Of a stretch of 64,000 nucleotides of DNA, positions 39,616 to 49,399 are shown piece after piece (positions within the stretch are counted from its first letter, which is position 1; every line of letters starts with the position of its first letter). The translations under genes and the position numbers were made by a program. Below the pieces are notes generated by a model that was not told where the DNA came from, made no database searches, and saw nothing but the letters and a program-made list of their open reading frames with translations. The stretch comes from Actinomycetes bacterium. GTDB lineage: Bacteria > Actinomycetota > Coriobacteriia > Anaerosomatales > Anaerosomataceae. The DNA is taken from assembly GCA_021372825.1 (NCBI GenBank), contig JAJFTR010000041.1:1-64000 (forward strand), in the 5' to 3' direction.

Positions 39616-40413
39616 CTAGTGCTCGCCCGTGTGCAGGGCGCCGTTGATGTACACCGCCGTGAGGATGCTGAAGATGTATGCCTGCAACACTGCGACGAAA
39701 AGCTCGAACACGCGCAAGACGACCTGCATCAAGAACGAGAGCGGCACAACCAGGGCTCCGACCGCACTGAAGTGCTCGATGCTCATGGCTACGAAGACCG
39801 CGAAAACACCCAGCATGATGTGTCCCGCATACATGTTGGCGAAGAGCCGGATACCCAGCGTGAACGGTCTCAACAGGTGCGAGATGACCTCGATCACGAA
39901 GATGAGTGGCGCAAGCCACATCGGCGTGCCCGCGGGCACGAAGCTCTTGATGTAGTGACCAAAACCCACCTTCTTGATGCCGATGCCGTTGTACACGAGA
40001 AACACGATGATGGCCCACGTGAAGGTGGTGCCGACAGTGCCCGTGCCTGGCAACGCCGGCGGGATGTTCCCCAGCAAGTTGTTGAACAAGACGAAGAAGA
40101 AGATCGTACCGATGAACGGGAAGTACTTCTTCCCCTCGGGTCCGATGATGTCCACGCAGATACTGTTGCGGACGAGCTCCACGCCCGCTTCTGCAAGGTT
40201 GCCGATCCCTGACGGCACGAGCTTGGCCTTGCGCGACGCGACCACCATGAAGACGAGCAGAAGCAGGACGGCGATGATCAGCCAGAAGGTGTAGTTCGTG
40301 AGGCTGAACGCGGCATTCTCCGAGAACGGGCGCACAGAGAGCTCGTGGAGCAGCTCGGCGATCTTCTCGCCCATCGGGCTCGCCTCGGCGGCTGGGACGA
40401 CAGGTGCGGACAC
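39616..40413 (-). CDS. atpB: F1Fo ATP synthase subunit a
   Basis: Membrane stator that forms the proton half-channels, 265 residues with five to six helices. The essential Arg lies in HLLRPFTLGIRLFANMYAGH, and FNNLLGNIPPALPGTGTVG and the final VFELFVAVLQAYIFSILTAV are conserved. GTG at 40413 has GGAGGGAG upstream. It is 17 bases behind the AtpI-like gene. Confidence 0.96.
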   Translation of the reverse strand: MSAPVVPAAEASPMGEKIAELLHELSVRPFSENAAFSLTNYTFWLIIAVLLLLVFMVVASRKAKLVPSGIGNLAEAGVELVRNSICVDIIGPEGKKYFPFIGTIFFFVLFNNLLGNIPPALPGTGTVGTTFTWAIIVFLVYNGIGIKKVGFGHYIKSFVPAGTPMWLAPLIFVIEVISHLLRPFTLGIRLFANMYAGHIMLGVFAVFVAMSIEHFSAVGALVVPLSFLMQVVLRVFELFVAVLQAYIFSILTAVYINGALHTGEH

Positions 40414-40430
40414 GGTTGGTGTCTCCCTCC

Positions 40431-40778
40431 TTACGCGGACGTTCTGGACGCGGACACACGACTCGTCCTCACGGCCTCGGTCACAAGCGAGCCGAGAAAC
40501 GCAGCGACGAGGGCGATGCCGAACGCGCTGAGCGCACCTCGCGCAGACAGATAGTACGCGAGAAGCGCGCCAGCGGCGACGAGGAACTCACCGAGCATGA
40601 TGAGCAAGACGACGAGGAAGCCCCTCACGGGGTCTCCCGGGGTGACGAGTCGAGAGGCAGCCCTCGAAACCAGCATCATCACGATGCCGAGGGCCACTCC
40701 AAGGATCATCGCGACCGCGGGATCCGCGAGCAACGTCGCACTATCACCTGAATGACCTGCCAGTGTCCCAGACCCCAT
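40431..40778 (-). CDS. AtpI-like small membrane protein
   Basis: About 115 residues with four hydrophobic stretches (AVAMILGVALGIVMMLVS, GFLVVLLIMLGEFLVAAGAL, SAFGIALVAAFLGSLVTEAV). It has no strong signature, but its place directly before atpB and its size fit AtpI, which assists c-ring assembly. The ATG at 40778 is a choice by length and context; its ribosome site is weak. It might also be an unrelated membrane protein. Confidence 0.62.
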   Translation of the reverse strand: MGSGTLAGHSGDSATLLADPAVAMILGVALGIVMMLVSRAASRLVTPGDPVRGFLVVLLIMLGEFLVAAGALLAYYLSARGALSAFGIALVAAFLGSLVTEAVRTSRVSASRTSA

Positions 40779-40880
40779 CCCATTGCCGAATCGAGGCCAC
40801 ACTCCGTGTGGCGCCCCCGGATGCGAGCCAGGACATGACGTGCGCCGAGAGCGGCACGCGTCGATCCGGCATGCGGAATC

Positions 40881-40907
40881 GCTTTCCGACCGGGGGGAGC
40901 GGAAAGC
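40881..40907 (-). promoter_or_regulatory. Stem-loop at the 5' end of the atp transcript
   Basis: An 8-bp perfect stem (40881-40888 with 40900-40907) starts within a few bases of the transcription start predicted from the promoter beside it. A hairpin at the very 5' end commonly protects an mRNA from decay. Confidence 0.45.
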
Positions 40908-40913
40908 GTGCTC

Positions 40914-40942
40914 ACTATACAACAAGGGCGGGCGAGCAACAA
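40914..40942 (-). promoter_or_regulatory. Promoter of the atp operon
   Basis: Minus-strand TATAGT (40914-40919) is preceded by TTGTTG (40937-40942) at 17 bases. It lies in the 200-base gap between wecA and the AtpI-like gene, the only gap large enough in this run. The -10 matches consensus in five of six positions and the -35 only in its TTG. Confidence 0.5.
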
Positions 40943-40979
40943 CACCGAACGCTGCCAGAAAGGCGCGCTTCCCGAACAG

Positions 40980-42053
40980 TCAGTCCTCGTCGTGGTGCAC
41001 GGTCTCGAAAAGACCCAGCCAGTACGCCATCACTCCAGAGAGTCCCGCGAGAACGATGAGCGTGAGGATCCTCCACACCGGCGGCGCCCACCGCATCGCG
41101 TAGCCTCCCACCGCGAGGGCGGCGGACCACACGTAGATGATGAGCACTGTCTGCCGCTGATTGAACCCGCGGCCCAGGAGCCTGTGATGGATGTGTCCCT
41201 TGTCGGCCACTTGGATGGGCTTCCCGCCCATCCGTCGACGCACGATGGCGGAGAAGGTGTCGAAGATCGGCACCCCGATGATCACCAGCGGTACCACGAG
41301 CGTGATCGCTGCGACCGACTTCATCACGCCCAGAAGCGAGATGCACGCCAGCGTGAATCCCAAGAACAGCGCGCCGGAATCGCCCATGAAGATGCTCGCG
41401 GGATGGAAGTTGTATCGCAAGAAGCCGACGCACGCGCCGAGAAGCGCCGCTGCCATCGCACCAGCGACGAGCACGTTGCTTTGTTGCGCGATCACCATCG
41501 ATGTGAGCGCGGCGATGCCTGAGACACCCGCAGCGAGGCCGTCGAGGCCGTCGATGAGGTTGATGACGTTTGCAAACCCGACGATCCACAGCAAAGTGAT
41601 CGGGATACCCAACACGCCGAGCATGATGATCCCGCCGCCGAAGGGATTGCCCAGGAAGTTGATCTTCACTCCGAAAGCGACGACCACGCTCGCAGCCGCA
41701 AGCTGGCCCACGAACTTCTGTCCCGGTTTGAGTTCCACGATGTCGTCGATGACACCGATGACGAACATGAGGACGATCCCGAGCATCGTGCCGAGCAGCG
41801 CCTTCTCTTGGCGGAGCATCATGCCCGGCCAACCCCAGAATCGCTCGCCGAGGTACTCGACGCCCACAGCTGCCACGAAACCGGCGAACATCGCGACTCC
41901 GCCGATACGAGGTATCAGACCCGTATGGACGTGACGACCCCCCGGATGCGCGACGATACCCCACTTCGTGCCCAGCGCTCTCACTATCGGTGTGACCACG
42001 AGGGTCACGACGGCCGCCACTCCGATGAGCACCGCGTACTGCATGATGGTCAC
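40980..42053 (-). CDS. wecA: Undecaprenyl-phosphate GlcNAc-1-phosphate transferase (WecA/TagO type)
   Basis: Loads GlcNAc-1-phosphate on undecaprenyl phosphate, the first membrane step of wall polymers and capsules. 357 residues, about eleven membrane helices. [19 protein letters not shown] has the catalytic [22 protein letters not shown] the second Asp motif, and [18 protein letters not shown] the His cluster typical of WecA/TagO and not of MraY. GTG at 42053 overlaps the dCMP deaminase stop. It is the natural initiator for the polysaccharide locus at 10974-30270, although it sits 10 kb away. Confidence 0.94.
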   Translation of the reverse strand: MTIMQYAVLIGVAAVVTLVVTPIVRALGTKWGIVAHPGGRHVHTGLIPRIGGVAMFAGFVAAVGVEYLGERFWGWPGMMLRQEKALLGTMLGIVLMFVIGVIDDIVELKPGQKFVGQLAAASVVVAFGVKINFLGNPFGGGIIMLGVLGIPITLLWIVGFANVINLIDGLDGLAAGVSGIAALTSMVIAQQSNVLVAGAMAAALLGACVGFLRYNFHPASIFMGDSGALFLGFTLACISLLGVMKSVAAITLVVPLVIIGVPIFDTFSAIVRRRMGGKPIQVADKGHIHHRLLGRGFNQRQTVLIIYVWSAALAVGGYAMRWAPPVWRILTLIVLAGLSGVMAYWLGLFETVHHDED

Positions 42054-42505
42054 GCGCGGTCACCACCGAGACGCCGGGGTGCGATGCCCGCCTCGGCAAG
42101 CAGCTCCTCGGCAAGTGGATCAGGATATGGCTGGCGATAGACGATCTCCACCACGCCGGCGTTGATCAGGATCTTCGCGCACAGGACGCACGGTTGGTGA
42201 GTGCAGTACACGGTCGCTCCGTCGATGGAGATCCCATGCCGGGCCGCCTGGATCACGGCGTTCTGCTCGGCGTGGATACCCCGGCAAAGCTCGTGTTGAG
42301 TGCCGGAAGGGATCCCCCGCTTCTCGCGAAGGCAGCCGACTTCCTCACAATGCGCAAGGCCGGACGGCACGCCGTTGTACCCCGTCGCGAGTATGCGCTT
42401 GTCCTTCACGAGGACGGCCCCGATCGATCGCCTAAGGCATGTCGCTCTTCCTGCCACCTGCTCGGCGATCGCCATGAAGTACTCATCCCATGACGGACGG
42501 GTCAT
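42050..42505 (-). CDS. dCMP deaminase (ComEB-like)
   Basis: Zinc enzyme that turns dCMP into dUMP, the substrate of thymidylate synthase. 151 residues from the ATG at 42505, which has GGAGG six bases upstream. The zinc ligands are in [18 protein letters not shown] and [14 protein letters not shown] (HAE and PCxxC), with an extra zinc-site Cys in [13 protein letters not shown]. Together with ThyX at 48635 it gives a route to dTMP inside this cluster. Confidence 0.94.
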   Translation of the reverse strand: MTRPSWDEYFMAIAEQVAGRATCLRRSIGAVLVKDKRILATGYNGVPSGLAHCEEVGCLREKRGIPSGTQHELCRGIHAEQNAVIQAARHGISIDGATVYCTHQPCVLCAKILINAGVVEIVYRQPYPDPLAEELLAEAGIAPRRLGGDRA

Positions 42506-42519
42506 ACCGCGCCTCCGCG

Positions 42520-43164
42520 TCACTTCGTCCCGAACAGGCGGTCTCCGGCGTCGCCCAGTCCAGGTACGATGTACCCATGGCTGTTGAGGTGACTGTCGAC
42601 AGCGCACGTGTAGATGGTGACGTCGTCGCACTTTGTGACAAGAGCATCGATGCCCTCGGGCGCCGAGATCAAGCACAAAAGATTGATGGTCTTCGCACCC
42701 TTGGCGCGGAGGAACTCGACCGCTGCGACGGCCGAGCCACCGGTCGCGAGCATCGGGTCCACGATCAGGATATCGCGCTCACCGATATCCTCGGGCAACT
42801 TGCAGTAGTATTCCACCGGCTGGAGCGTCTCAGGGTCACGGTAAAGCCCGACATGGCCTACTTTGGCGGCCGGTAACAACTCAAGGATGCCCTCGACCAT
42901 CCCGAGCCCCGCCCGCAGGATAGGTATCACCGCAACCTTCTTGCCCGCGAGGACATAGGTGGTGGTTTCGGCCACCGGAGTGGTCACTGTCGTCTCCGCA
43001 AGCTGAAAGGACCGGGTCGCCTCATAAGCCATGAGCATCGCAAGCTCCTTCACGAGCTCGCGGAACTCCTTGGCGCCCGTCCCCACGTCACGCAGGATCG
43101 AAAGCTTGTGCTGGATGAGCGGGTGGTCCATCACGACCACGTTGTCCCACGCGCGACCGGGCAT
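42520..43164 (-). CDS. upp: Uracil phosphoribosyltransferase
   Basis: Salvages uracil to UMP with PRPP. From ATG 43164 (GGAGG upstream) it has 214 residues. Motifs: [20 protein letters not shown], the family [20 protein letters not shown], and the PRPP loop [20 protein letters not shown], ending with [18 protein letters not shown]. The glyA-upp order equals that in Bacillus. Confidence 0.96.
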   Translation of the reverse strand: MPGRAWDNVVVMDHPLIQHKLSILRDVGTGAKEFRELVKELAMLMAYEATRSFQLAETTVTTPVAETTTYVLAGKKVAVIPILRAGLGMVEGILELLPAAKVGHVGLYRDPETLQPVEYYCKLPEDIGERDILIVDPMLATGGSAVAAVEFLRAKGAKTINLLCLISAPEGIDALVTKCDDVTIYTCAVDSHLNSHGYIVPGLGDAGDRLFGTK

Positions 43165-43198
43165 ATCGACGTCCTCCTCGGAAGGCAGCCTTGTTCTT

Positions 43199-44443
43199 CT
43201 ACAACTCAGGATAGAGCGGATGAGCCGCAAGCATCTCCTTGACCTCGGCGGCGATACCTGCGAGCTTGGCGGCGTCGTCACGGTTGAAGACTGTCTCCGC
43301 GATGAGCTGTCCTACACGCCGCATCTCGTCTTCGTTGAAGCCGCGCGTGGTCATCGCGGGTGACCCGACCCTGATGCCGCTGGTCACGAACGGGCTCTCA
43401 GGGTCATGGGGGATCGCGTTCTTGTTGGTGGTGATGCCGACGCTTTCCAGAAGCGCCTGCGCGTCCTTGCCCGTGATGTTCGCAGGCCGGAGGTCCACGA
43501 GCAGCAAGTGGTTGTCGGTGCCCCCCGAGACGAGCCTGAGTCCTGCCTCGACCATGGCTTCGCCCATCACCCGTGCGTTGAGAACGACCTGCTCGATATA
43601 TGCCGTGAACTCCGGCTGCATAGCCTCTTTGAATGCCACGGCCTTCGCCGCGATGATGTGCTCGAGAGGACCTCCTTGCAGCCCCGGGAACACCGCTTTG
43701 TCGATCGCTGCCGCGTGCTGCTCCTTGCACAGGATGAGGCCACTGCGGGGACCGCGAAGCGTCTTGTGCGTGGTCGAGGTCACCACGTCGGCCCACGGCA
43801 CCGGGGAGGGGTGAGCGCCAGTCGCAACAAGTCCGGCGATATGCGCCATGTCCACCATGAGGATAGCGCCCACATCGCGCGCAATCGCCGCGAACCGCTC
43901 GAAGTCGATGATGCGCGGATACGCACTCGCGCCCGCAAGGATCATCTTCGGGTGATGCTCGTGAGCGAGCCTCTCCACCTCGTCGTAGTCGATACGCTCG
44001 TCTGGGCCCAGACCATACGGCACGACGTTGAACCACTTGCCCGAGAAGTTCACGGGCGATCCATGAGTGAGGTGCCCGCCCATCGCAAGGTTCATGCCGA
44101 GGAAAGTGTCTCCGGGCTGCATGAAGGCGTAGTAGACGGCCAGGTTCGCGGGGGCTCCCGCATGGGGTTGCACGTTGGCGTGCTCGGCGCCGAAGAGTCG
44201 CTTCGCGCGCTCACGCGCGAGATCCTCGACGATATCGACCTTCTCGCACCCTCCGTAGTACCGCTTGTGCGGAAGGCCCTCGGCATACTTGTTGGTGAGA
44301 ACGGTCCCAGCCGCTTCGAGGACCGCAAGAGACACGAAGTTCTCACTCGCGATGAGCTCGATCGTGTTCCTCTGTCTTTCCAGCTCAGCGTCGATCGCGC
44401 TCGCGAGTTCAGGGTCTTGCGCGGGGATGTATTGCAGTGCCAT
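43199..44443 (-). CDS. glyA: Serine hydroxymethyltransferase
   Basis: PLP enzyme that interconverts serine and glycine and feeds one-carbon units to folate. The ATG at 44443 ([20 protein letters not shown]) is the real start; the frame upstream is shadow of rpi[20 protein letters not shown], the PLP Lys in [20 protein letters not shown] and [20 protein letters not shown] are conserved. 414 residues is normal. The one-carbon product is used by ThyX in the same gene block. Confidence 0.97.
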   Translation of the reverse strand: MALQYIPAQDPELASAIDAELERQRNTIELIASENFVSLAVLEAAGTVLTNKYAEGLPHKRYYGGCEKVDIVEDLARERAKRLFGAEHANVQPHAGAPANLAVYYAFMQPGDTFLGMNLAMGGHLTHGSPVNFSGKWFNVVPYGLGPDERIDYDEVERLAHEHHPKMILAGASAYPRIIDFERFAAIARDVGAILMVDMAHIAGLVATGAHPSPVPWADVVTSTTHKTLRGPRSGLILCKEQHAAAIDKAVFPGLQGGPLEHIIAAKAVAFKEAMQPEFTAYIEQVVLNARVMGEAMVEAGLRLVSGGTDNHLLLVDLRPANITGKDAQALLESVGITTNKNAIPHDPESPFVTSGIRVGSPAMTTRGFNEDEMRRVGQLIAETVFNRDDAAKLAGIAAEVKEMLAAHPLYPEL

Positions 44444-44471
44444 CGGCTGGAGTCCCTCCGTCTCGTGATGT

Positions 44472-44921
44472 CTACGCGTCCTCGCCCTTTTCGATCTTCG
44501 TGATCTTGTCGACCCGACGCGCATGCCTACCGCCCTCGAACTCGGTGCCGAAGAAAGCATCCACCACCTTGTCGGCCTGCTCGGGGGACATGTATCTGCC
44601 CGGCAAGGTAAGCACGTTCGCGTCATTGTGCTGGCGTGCCAGGACCGCGAACTCAGGATCGGTGACCTGCACAGCCCGCACGCCATGGACCTTGTTGGCT
44701 GCGATCGCCATTCCAAGACCCGAACCACAGATAAGCACTCCCCTGTCGGCTTCGCCGGACGCGACCGCCAAAGCGACCGGACGCGCATAGTCGGGGTAGT
44801 CCACCGGGTCTTCACTCGTGGTCCCCACATCGACGACATCGTGGCCCGCTTCGATGAGGTGGTCCTTCACGTGCTCCTTGAGCAAGAAGCCCGCATGATC
44901 GCTGCCGATGTATACGCGCAT
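44472..44921 (-). CDS. rpiB: Ribose-5-phosphate isomerase B
   Basis: Interconverts ribose-5-phosphate and ribulose-5-phosphate. The ATG at 44921 has GGAGG four bases upstream. [20 protein letters not shown], the catalytic Cys in [18 protein letters not shown], and [20 protein letters not shown] are diagnostic. 149 residues. Paired with glyA as in Firmicutes. Confidence 0.96.
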   Translation of the reverse strand: MRVYIGSDHAGFLLKEHVKDHLIEAGHDVVDVGTTSEDPVDYPDYARPVALAVASGEADRGVLICGSGLGMAIAANKVHGVRAVQVTDPEFAVLARQHNDANVLTLPGRYMSPEQADKVVDAFFGTEFEGGRHARRVDKITKIEKGEDA

Positions 44922-44941
44922 GAAGCCTCCTCGAAGACGCG

Positions 44942-44982
44942 AATGCGGGAGACGGCGGCTTGTCGCCGGCGCCTCCCGCATT
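44942..44982 (-). terminator. Long hairpin between ywlC and rpiB
   Basis: Outer 10-bp stem 44942-44951 with 44973-44982, plus an inner GC stem (cggcg/cgccg), fills the 75-base gap. The minus-strand tail starts TCGCGTC, without a T-run. Partial termination or processing between the two halves of the run is likely. Confidence 0.6.
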
Positions 44983-44996
44983 GTACCGTACCTGGC

Positions 44997-45644
44997 TTAT
45001 CCGGCGTTGGTTCCTGACAACACGGCCATGATCTCATCTGCGGGTATAGCTCCCTCGCGTGTGATCACAGCCTCAGGTCCGGAGCAATCCACGACCGTGG
45101 AGTGAACACCGTGACGCGTTTCTCCGCCATCCAAGGTAAGATCAGCAGCTGCGATGATCCGTTCTTCCAGTTCATCGAACGAAACGGCGGGGGGCTTGCC
45201 CGATGTGTTGGCCGATGTGGTGACGATCGCATTGCCACACGCGCGGATGAGTTCCTGCACCACCTCATGGTCGGGGCACCGGAGAGCTACCGTCCCCCGG
45301 TCATCACGGAACTCCGGGGCGACGACGTCAGCCGCCTTGACCACGATCGTAAGGGCACCAGGCCAGAAGGCGCGAGCAAGCCGATGAGCGTACTCTGGTA
45401 CGTCCACGCCGTACATGTCGAGGGCGCGATCGTTCTCCACGAGCCATGGCAGCGGCTTGTTCTTCGGTCTCATCTTGATGTCGATGATCTCTTGGGAGCC
45501 GAAACATGAGTCCGCGGAAGCGCCGATCCCGTAGACGGTCTCTGTCGGGAAGACCACGATGCCGCCTTCACGCAGTACCGTTGCAGCGAGATTGATCGCT
45601 TCCGCTGAGGGGTTGTCGGGGTCGATGTGTATCACCTTGCTCAT
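44997..45644 (-). CDS. ywlC: L-threonylcarbamoyladenylate synthase (TsaC/YwlC/Sua5 type)
   Basis: Makes threonylcarbamoyl-AMP for the t6A modification of tRNAs that read ANN codons. 215 residues, the short form without the Sua5 C-terminal domain. GGIVVFPTETVYGIGASADS, KMRPKNKPLPWLV and TTSANTSGKPPAVSFDEL are the YrdC-fold signatures. It overlaps prmC by four bases, as in many Gram-positives. Confidence 0.95.
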   Translation of the reverse strand: MSKVIHIDPDNPSAEAINLAATVLREGGIVVFPTETVYGIGASADSCFGSQEIIDIKMRPKNKPLPWLVENDRALDMYGVDVPEYAHRLARAFWPGALTIVVKAADVVAPEFRDDRGTVALRCPDHEVVQELIRACGNAIVTTSANTSGKPPAVSFDELEERIIAAADLTLDGGETRHGVHSTVVDCSGPEAVITREGAIPADEIMAVLSGTNAG

Positions 45645-46525
45645 GATTGCCTCGCCTCCCGTTTCGTGCCCGTGACGATCCTGTCTCGTCCTGCCAGGTC
45701 CTTGTGGACCTTGATCCCGGTGAAGTGCGGTGCGATCTCCTCGGCGAAAAGCTCCGCCCTTGACTCGTCGACCTCCAGAGCAAGCATCCCGCCCTCACGG
45801 AGCAGACCGTGCGCACCTTCTGCGATGCGGCGCGCGATATCCAAACCGTCCGGCCCGCCGTCAAGCGCGAGGTGTGGCTCGAAATCGAGAATCTCGCGGG
45901 GGAGTCCCGTCATGGCGCCACTCGGAACATAGGGAGGGTTCGCGACCACGAGGTCGAGCGGACCCGGAAGGGTGTGAGTATACGGCGCGAACAAGTCTCC
46001 ATGAAATACTTGTACCCTGTCCGCAACGTGGACGTACAGCGCGTTCTGACGAGCGGACCTGACCGCGATCTCACTTACGTCGGACGTCCAGACCCGCGCG
46101 TCCGAGCGCTCATAGGCGATCGACACCGCGACGCACCCCGAACCAGTGCAGACCTCACCAACCTTCGGCTCAGTCACGCCGCGCAGGGCCTCTAGGGCCA
46201 CGTCCACAAGCACCTCGGTCTCGGGCCGTGGAATGAAGACACCGGGTTGGATGTGTATCACAAGATGACGGAAGGGCATCTCGCCCGTGACGTACTGAAG
46301 AGGCTCTCCTGCCGCTCGTCGTTCGATGAGCGTGTGGAGCGACGCTCGCTCCTCCCGCGAGAGAGGACGGTCATGGCAGGTATAGATCTCGACTCGGGAA
46401 AGACCGGTGGCGGCACCGAGCAACCACTCCGCCGACCGGCGCGGATGTTCATCGTCCTTGCGCTCAAGATATGCGACGGTCCAGTCCAGCGCGTCCTTGC
46501 ACGTCCAGACGCGCTCGTCGGACAT
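45641..46525 (-). CDS. prmC: Peptide chain release factor N5-glutamine methyltransferase
   Basis: Methylates the GGQ glutamine of release factors; its target gene prfA is immediately upstream. 294 residues: a helical N-terminal domain, then FIPRPETEVLVDVALEAL, VGEVCTGSGCVAVSIAYE (SAM loop) and the catalytic DLVVANPPYVPSGAM. It starts one base past the prfA stop. Confidence 0.96.
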   Translation of the reverse strand: MSDERVWTCKDALDWTVAYLERKDDEHPRRSAEWLLGAATGLSRVEIYTCHDRPLSREERASLHTLIERRAAGEPLQYVTGEMPFRHLVIHIQPGVFIPRPETEVLVDVALEALRGVTEPKVGEVCTGSGCVAVSIAYERSDARVWTSDVSEIAVRSARQNALYVHVADRVQVFHGDLFAPYTHTLPGPLDLVVANPPYVPSGAMTGLPREILDFEPHLALDGGPDGLDIARRIAEGAHGLLREGGMLALEVDESRAELFAEEIAPHFTGIKVHKDLAGRDRIVTGTKREARQS

Positions 46526-46526
46526 G

Positions 46527-47597
46527 TCAGATCACCGCCGCCGCAAGTTTGTCGGCGCGTTCGGCAGCTGCGAGCGCCTCGATGATGTCGTCGAGCTCCC
46601 CCATCATCACCGCTGAAAGGTTGTGCACGGTCAGGCCGATACGATGGTCGGTGACGCGGTCCTGAGGGAAGTTGTACGTGCGAATCTTCTCGGACCTGTC
46701 ACCGGATCCGATCTGGCTGCGACGCTCGGCGCCAAGCATGGCTTGCTGCTTCTCGAGCTCGATCTCGTACAGACGCGCGCGCAAGACGCGAAGCGCTGCT
46801 TCTTTGTTCTGCAGCTGCGATTTTTGGTTCTGGGACTGCACCACCAGACCGGTGGGCAGGTGGGTGATGCGCACCGCCGAGTCGGTCGTGTTGACCGACT
46901 GTCCACCGGGACCGCTTGAGCGGTAGACGTCGATGCGCAGGTCGTTGGGATTGATCTCCACCTCGACCTCGTCGGCTTCAGGAAGAACAGCGACAGTGGC
47001 CGTCGATGTGTGGATGCGGCCCTGGGATTCGGTCGTCGGCACGCGTTGCACCCGATGCACCCCAGACTCGAACTTCATCTTCGAGTACACCTTGTCGCCA
47101 CGGACACGGAAGGATATCTCCTTGTATCCGCCCGCATCGCTCTCGCTCGAGTCGATCTCCTCGACCTTCCAGCGTTGGCTTTCGGCGTAACGCGTATACA
47201 TGCGATACAGGTCACCGGCAAAGATCGCCGCCTCGTCACCACCTGCTCCCGCACGTATCTCGACGATGATGTCCTTGTCGTCGTTGGGATCTCCTGGCAG
47301 AAGCATCACCTTGATCTCATCTTCAAGCGCAGGAAGCCTGCCTTCGAGCTCGCGTACCTCCTCAGCAGCCAGATCCTTCAAGTCAGGGTCCTGCTCGGAA
47401 TGCAGGATCTCCCTGGCGCCCTCGAGCTGCGCGCACGTTTCAAGGTACTCTCTGGCCTTCTCCGCAAGCGGAGTCTGGGCGCGGTGCTCCTTGGCGAGGC
47501 GCGTGTACTCTTTCTGGTCGGCCAGAACCGCCGGATCGCCGAGCCGAGCCGTGAGCTCATCGTATGTCGCCAGTATCTGCTGCAGTCTTTCGTTCAT
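46527..47597 (-). CDS. prfA: Peptide chain release factor 1
   Basis: Terminates translation at UAA and UAG. The ATG at 47597 starts [20 protein letters not shown]; upstream sequence in frame belongs to the DUF1385 gene region. [20 protein letters not shown] holds the anticodon-like PxT tripeptide of RF1 (PTT), and [20 protein letters not shown] the GGQ loop. 356 residues, full length. Confidence 0.97.
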   Translation of the reverse strand: MNERLQQILATYDELTARLGDPAVLADQKEYTRLAKEHRAQTPLAEKAREYLETCAQLEGAREILHSEQDPDLKDLAAEEVRELEGRLPALEDEIKVMLLPGDPNDDKDIIVEIRAGAGGDEAAIFAGDLYRMYTRYAESQRWKVEEIDSSESDAGGYKEISFRVRGDKVYSKMKFESGVHRVQRVPTTESQGRIHTSTATVAVLPEADEVEVEINPNDLRIDVYRSSGPGGQSVNTTDSAVRITHLPTGLVVQSQNQKSQLQNKEAALRVLRARLYEIELEKQQAMLGAERRSQIGSGDRSEKIRTYNFPQDRVTDHRIGLTVHNLSAVMMGELDDIIEALAAAERADKLAAAVI

Positions 47598-47655
47598 CGA
47601 TCCGTCATTCCTCGAGCAGGGACAAGAGCGTACCACGCGGGAGGGCAGCCCTCGC

Positions 47656-48642
47656 TCAATCGATCGCCGCGGCGGCCTCTTCGACCGGCGCACCCGCCGT
47701 GTTCTCGCGCTCCTCGCGGGCGACCACCAGGCTCATCGCAGTCACGGCCACTTCGACCATGCTGTCATCCGGTTGGCGTGTCGTCATCCGCTGAAGCTGC
47801 ATACCGGGCCACATAAGGACCTTCACGAGTGGATTGTCCGGATGCGAGCCCGCCCATTTCACCGATACCTCATAGGCCAACCCGGCGATCAGAGGCAGGA
47901 GCAGTATGCGGATGCCGATGTTGAAGAGCAAGATCCAACCCCGCGCAGTGACACCCCACGCATCAAGGATCGCCTTGCCCGGGAATGCCGAGAAGACAAG
48001 GATCGCCACGACCATCACCATGAGCAGAAACGCAGTCCCGCAGCGCACATGAAGAGTCTCGTATTGTTGGATGTACTCGGGGGTCAGGGGCGACCCGTGC
48101 TCATAGGCGTGGATCGTCTTGTGCTCGGCGCCGTGGTAGGCGAACACGCGTTGGATGTCCTTGATACGGCTGACCGCCCAGATATACGCAAAGAACGCTG
48201 CCATTCTGAGCACGCCGTCGACGAGGTTCCACACGAGAGGCTGCTCGGTCTGAGGTCCCAGTATCCAGTCTGTCACGATGGCCGGTAGCACGATGAAGAG
48301 CCCGACGGCGAGTCCTACGCCGAGAACCATCGTAAGCGCGATCTCCTTGCTTGAGAGCTGCTCCTCTTCGGTCTCGCCGGCGTGCTCGGCCGAGACTCCG
48401 AACGCCTTGACTGCAAGCACCATCGACTCATAGAAGCTGCGAACTCCTCGGATCACCGGCCACGTCAGCCACTGATGCTTGCCGGGCGATGCAACCAGGT
48501 CGTGCTCCTCGGTGTATATCGAGCCGGACGGCTCGCGGACCGCGATCGCCCAGTTGTACTTGCCGCGCATCATGATGCCCTCGAGCACCGCCTGGCCACC
48601 GATGTGTGTGTGCTTGATAGGAGCGGTCGTGTTCTCAGTCAC
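47656..48642 (-). CDS. DUF1385 (YqhQ-like) membrane protein
   Basis: A 328-residue member of the DUF1385 family, annotated elsewhere as a putative metal-dependent enzyme; its function is not known. Near the N-terminus [20 protein letters not shown] is the family hallmark, and [16 protein letters not shown] with its His/Glu cluster and [19 protein letters not shown] follow, with about five membrane helices. GTG at 48642 overlaps the thyX end by eight bases. In many Gram-positives the gene neighbours prfA and rpmE, as here. Confidence 0.92.
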   Translation of the reverse strand: MTENTTAPIKHTHIGGQAVLEGIMMRGKYNWAIAVREPSGSIYTEEHDLVASPGKHQWLTWPVIRGVRSFYESMVLAVKAFGVSAEHAGETEEEQLSSKEIALTMVLGVGLAVGLFIVLPAIVTDWILGPQTEQPLVWNLVDGVLRMAAFFAYIWAVSRIKDIQRVFAYHGAEHKTIHAYEHGSPLTPEYIQQYETLHVRCGTAFLLMVMVVAILVFSAFPGKAILDAWGVTARGWILLFNIGIRILLLPLIAGLAYEVSVKWAGSHPDNPLVKVLMWPGMQLQRMTTRQPDDSMVEVAVTAMSLVVAREERENTAGAPVEEAAAAID

Positions 48643-49318
48643 GTCGCGGCACTTTCGGGTAGGGGTCGCCGCACGTCATCTTGCCCTCACCACACGGTCC
48701 ACGGCGGCATGACGCACCTGCGTCCATGAATATGTACGGCGCAGTCGGCTCAACAAGCTCGAGCATGCGCAACGCGAGTTCCCGGATCTCCCACTGCGCG
48801 CGCTTGCAGCAACGCAGTTCGAAGAAGTGCAGAAGCTCGCGCACGTTCATCGTGATCACGATCTTGGTCTCCATCGCATTGGGAAGCACGTAACGGGCAT
48901 CTTCAGCGGGGATTCCCCTGTCCACGAGTGAGCGATATGCGGTGAACGCTTCGCTGGTCGCTCGTTCGAAGATCGCGTGGGCCTCGGCGTCCGCTGCCAC
49001 GCTCTCGGGCTCCACGAACGTCGGGGGCGAATCGTAACGTACATATCGTTGCGATTGCTGGTTGTAGCTCGCCAGGCGGTGCCTCACGAGCTGGTGCGTC
49101 ATAGCACGCGACACGCCTTCCACCGCGAAAGTGTAGCTTGCGTGCTCGAGTGCCGAGAGATGCCCAGAGGTGATGACCGTCTTCAGCACGCGGCGCACGG
49201 CCTCCGGAGACATCGTCTCCAGAAGCTCCGCGGCACCGACTGGCGCGTAGCACAACCTTGCGGCAGAAGCGATGGCACGCTCCGGATCCGGCGTATGGTA
49301 CATGAGCTTGACGTCCAC
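48635..49318 (-). CDS. thyX: Flavin-dependent thymidylate synthase
   Basis: Makes dTMP from dUMP with methylene-tetrahydrofolate and FAD. The ThyX motif RHRLASYNQQSQRYVRYDSP is present (RHR-x7-S). Further marks are LEHASYTFAVEGVSRAMTHQ and RAQWEIRELALRML. The C-terminal tail has Cys residues in ASCRRGPCGEGKMTCG plus a CC pair in LRCCKRAQWE, a pattern I associate with a clostridial/Chloroflexi-like subgroup. Start at GTG 49318 is chosen because GAGG precedes it; a GTG two codons earlier is possible. Confidence 0.95.
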   Translation of the reverse strand: MDVKLMYHTPDPERAIASAARLCYAPVGAAELLETMSPEAVRRVLKTVITSGHLSALEHASYTFAVEGVSRAMTHQLVRHRLASYNQQSQRYVRYDSPPTFVEPESVAADAEAHAIFERATSEAFTAYRSLVDRGIPAEDARYVLPNAMETKIVITMNVRELLHFFELRCCKRAQWEIRELALRMLELVEPTAPYIFMDAGASCRRGPCGEGKMTCGDPYPKVPRRD

Positions 49319-49348
49319 GCTCACCTCACACTGACGCACATCACGAGA

Positions 49349-49376
49349 AAGGAGGCGGGATGGTCTCCGCCTCCTT
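49349..49376 (-). terminator. Terminator between rpmE and thyX
   Basis: A perfect 10-bp stem (49349-49358 with 49367-49376) with an 8-base loop is followed on the minus strand by TCTCGTG after a T-rich stem end. It closes the rho-rpmE transcription unit. Confidence 0.65.
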
Positions 49377-49399
49377 CATCATACAGCGACAACGAGCGC

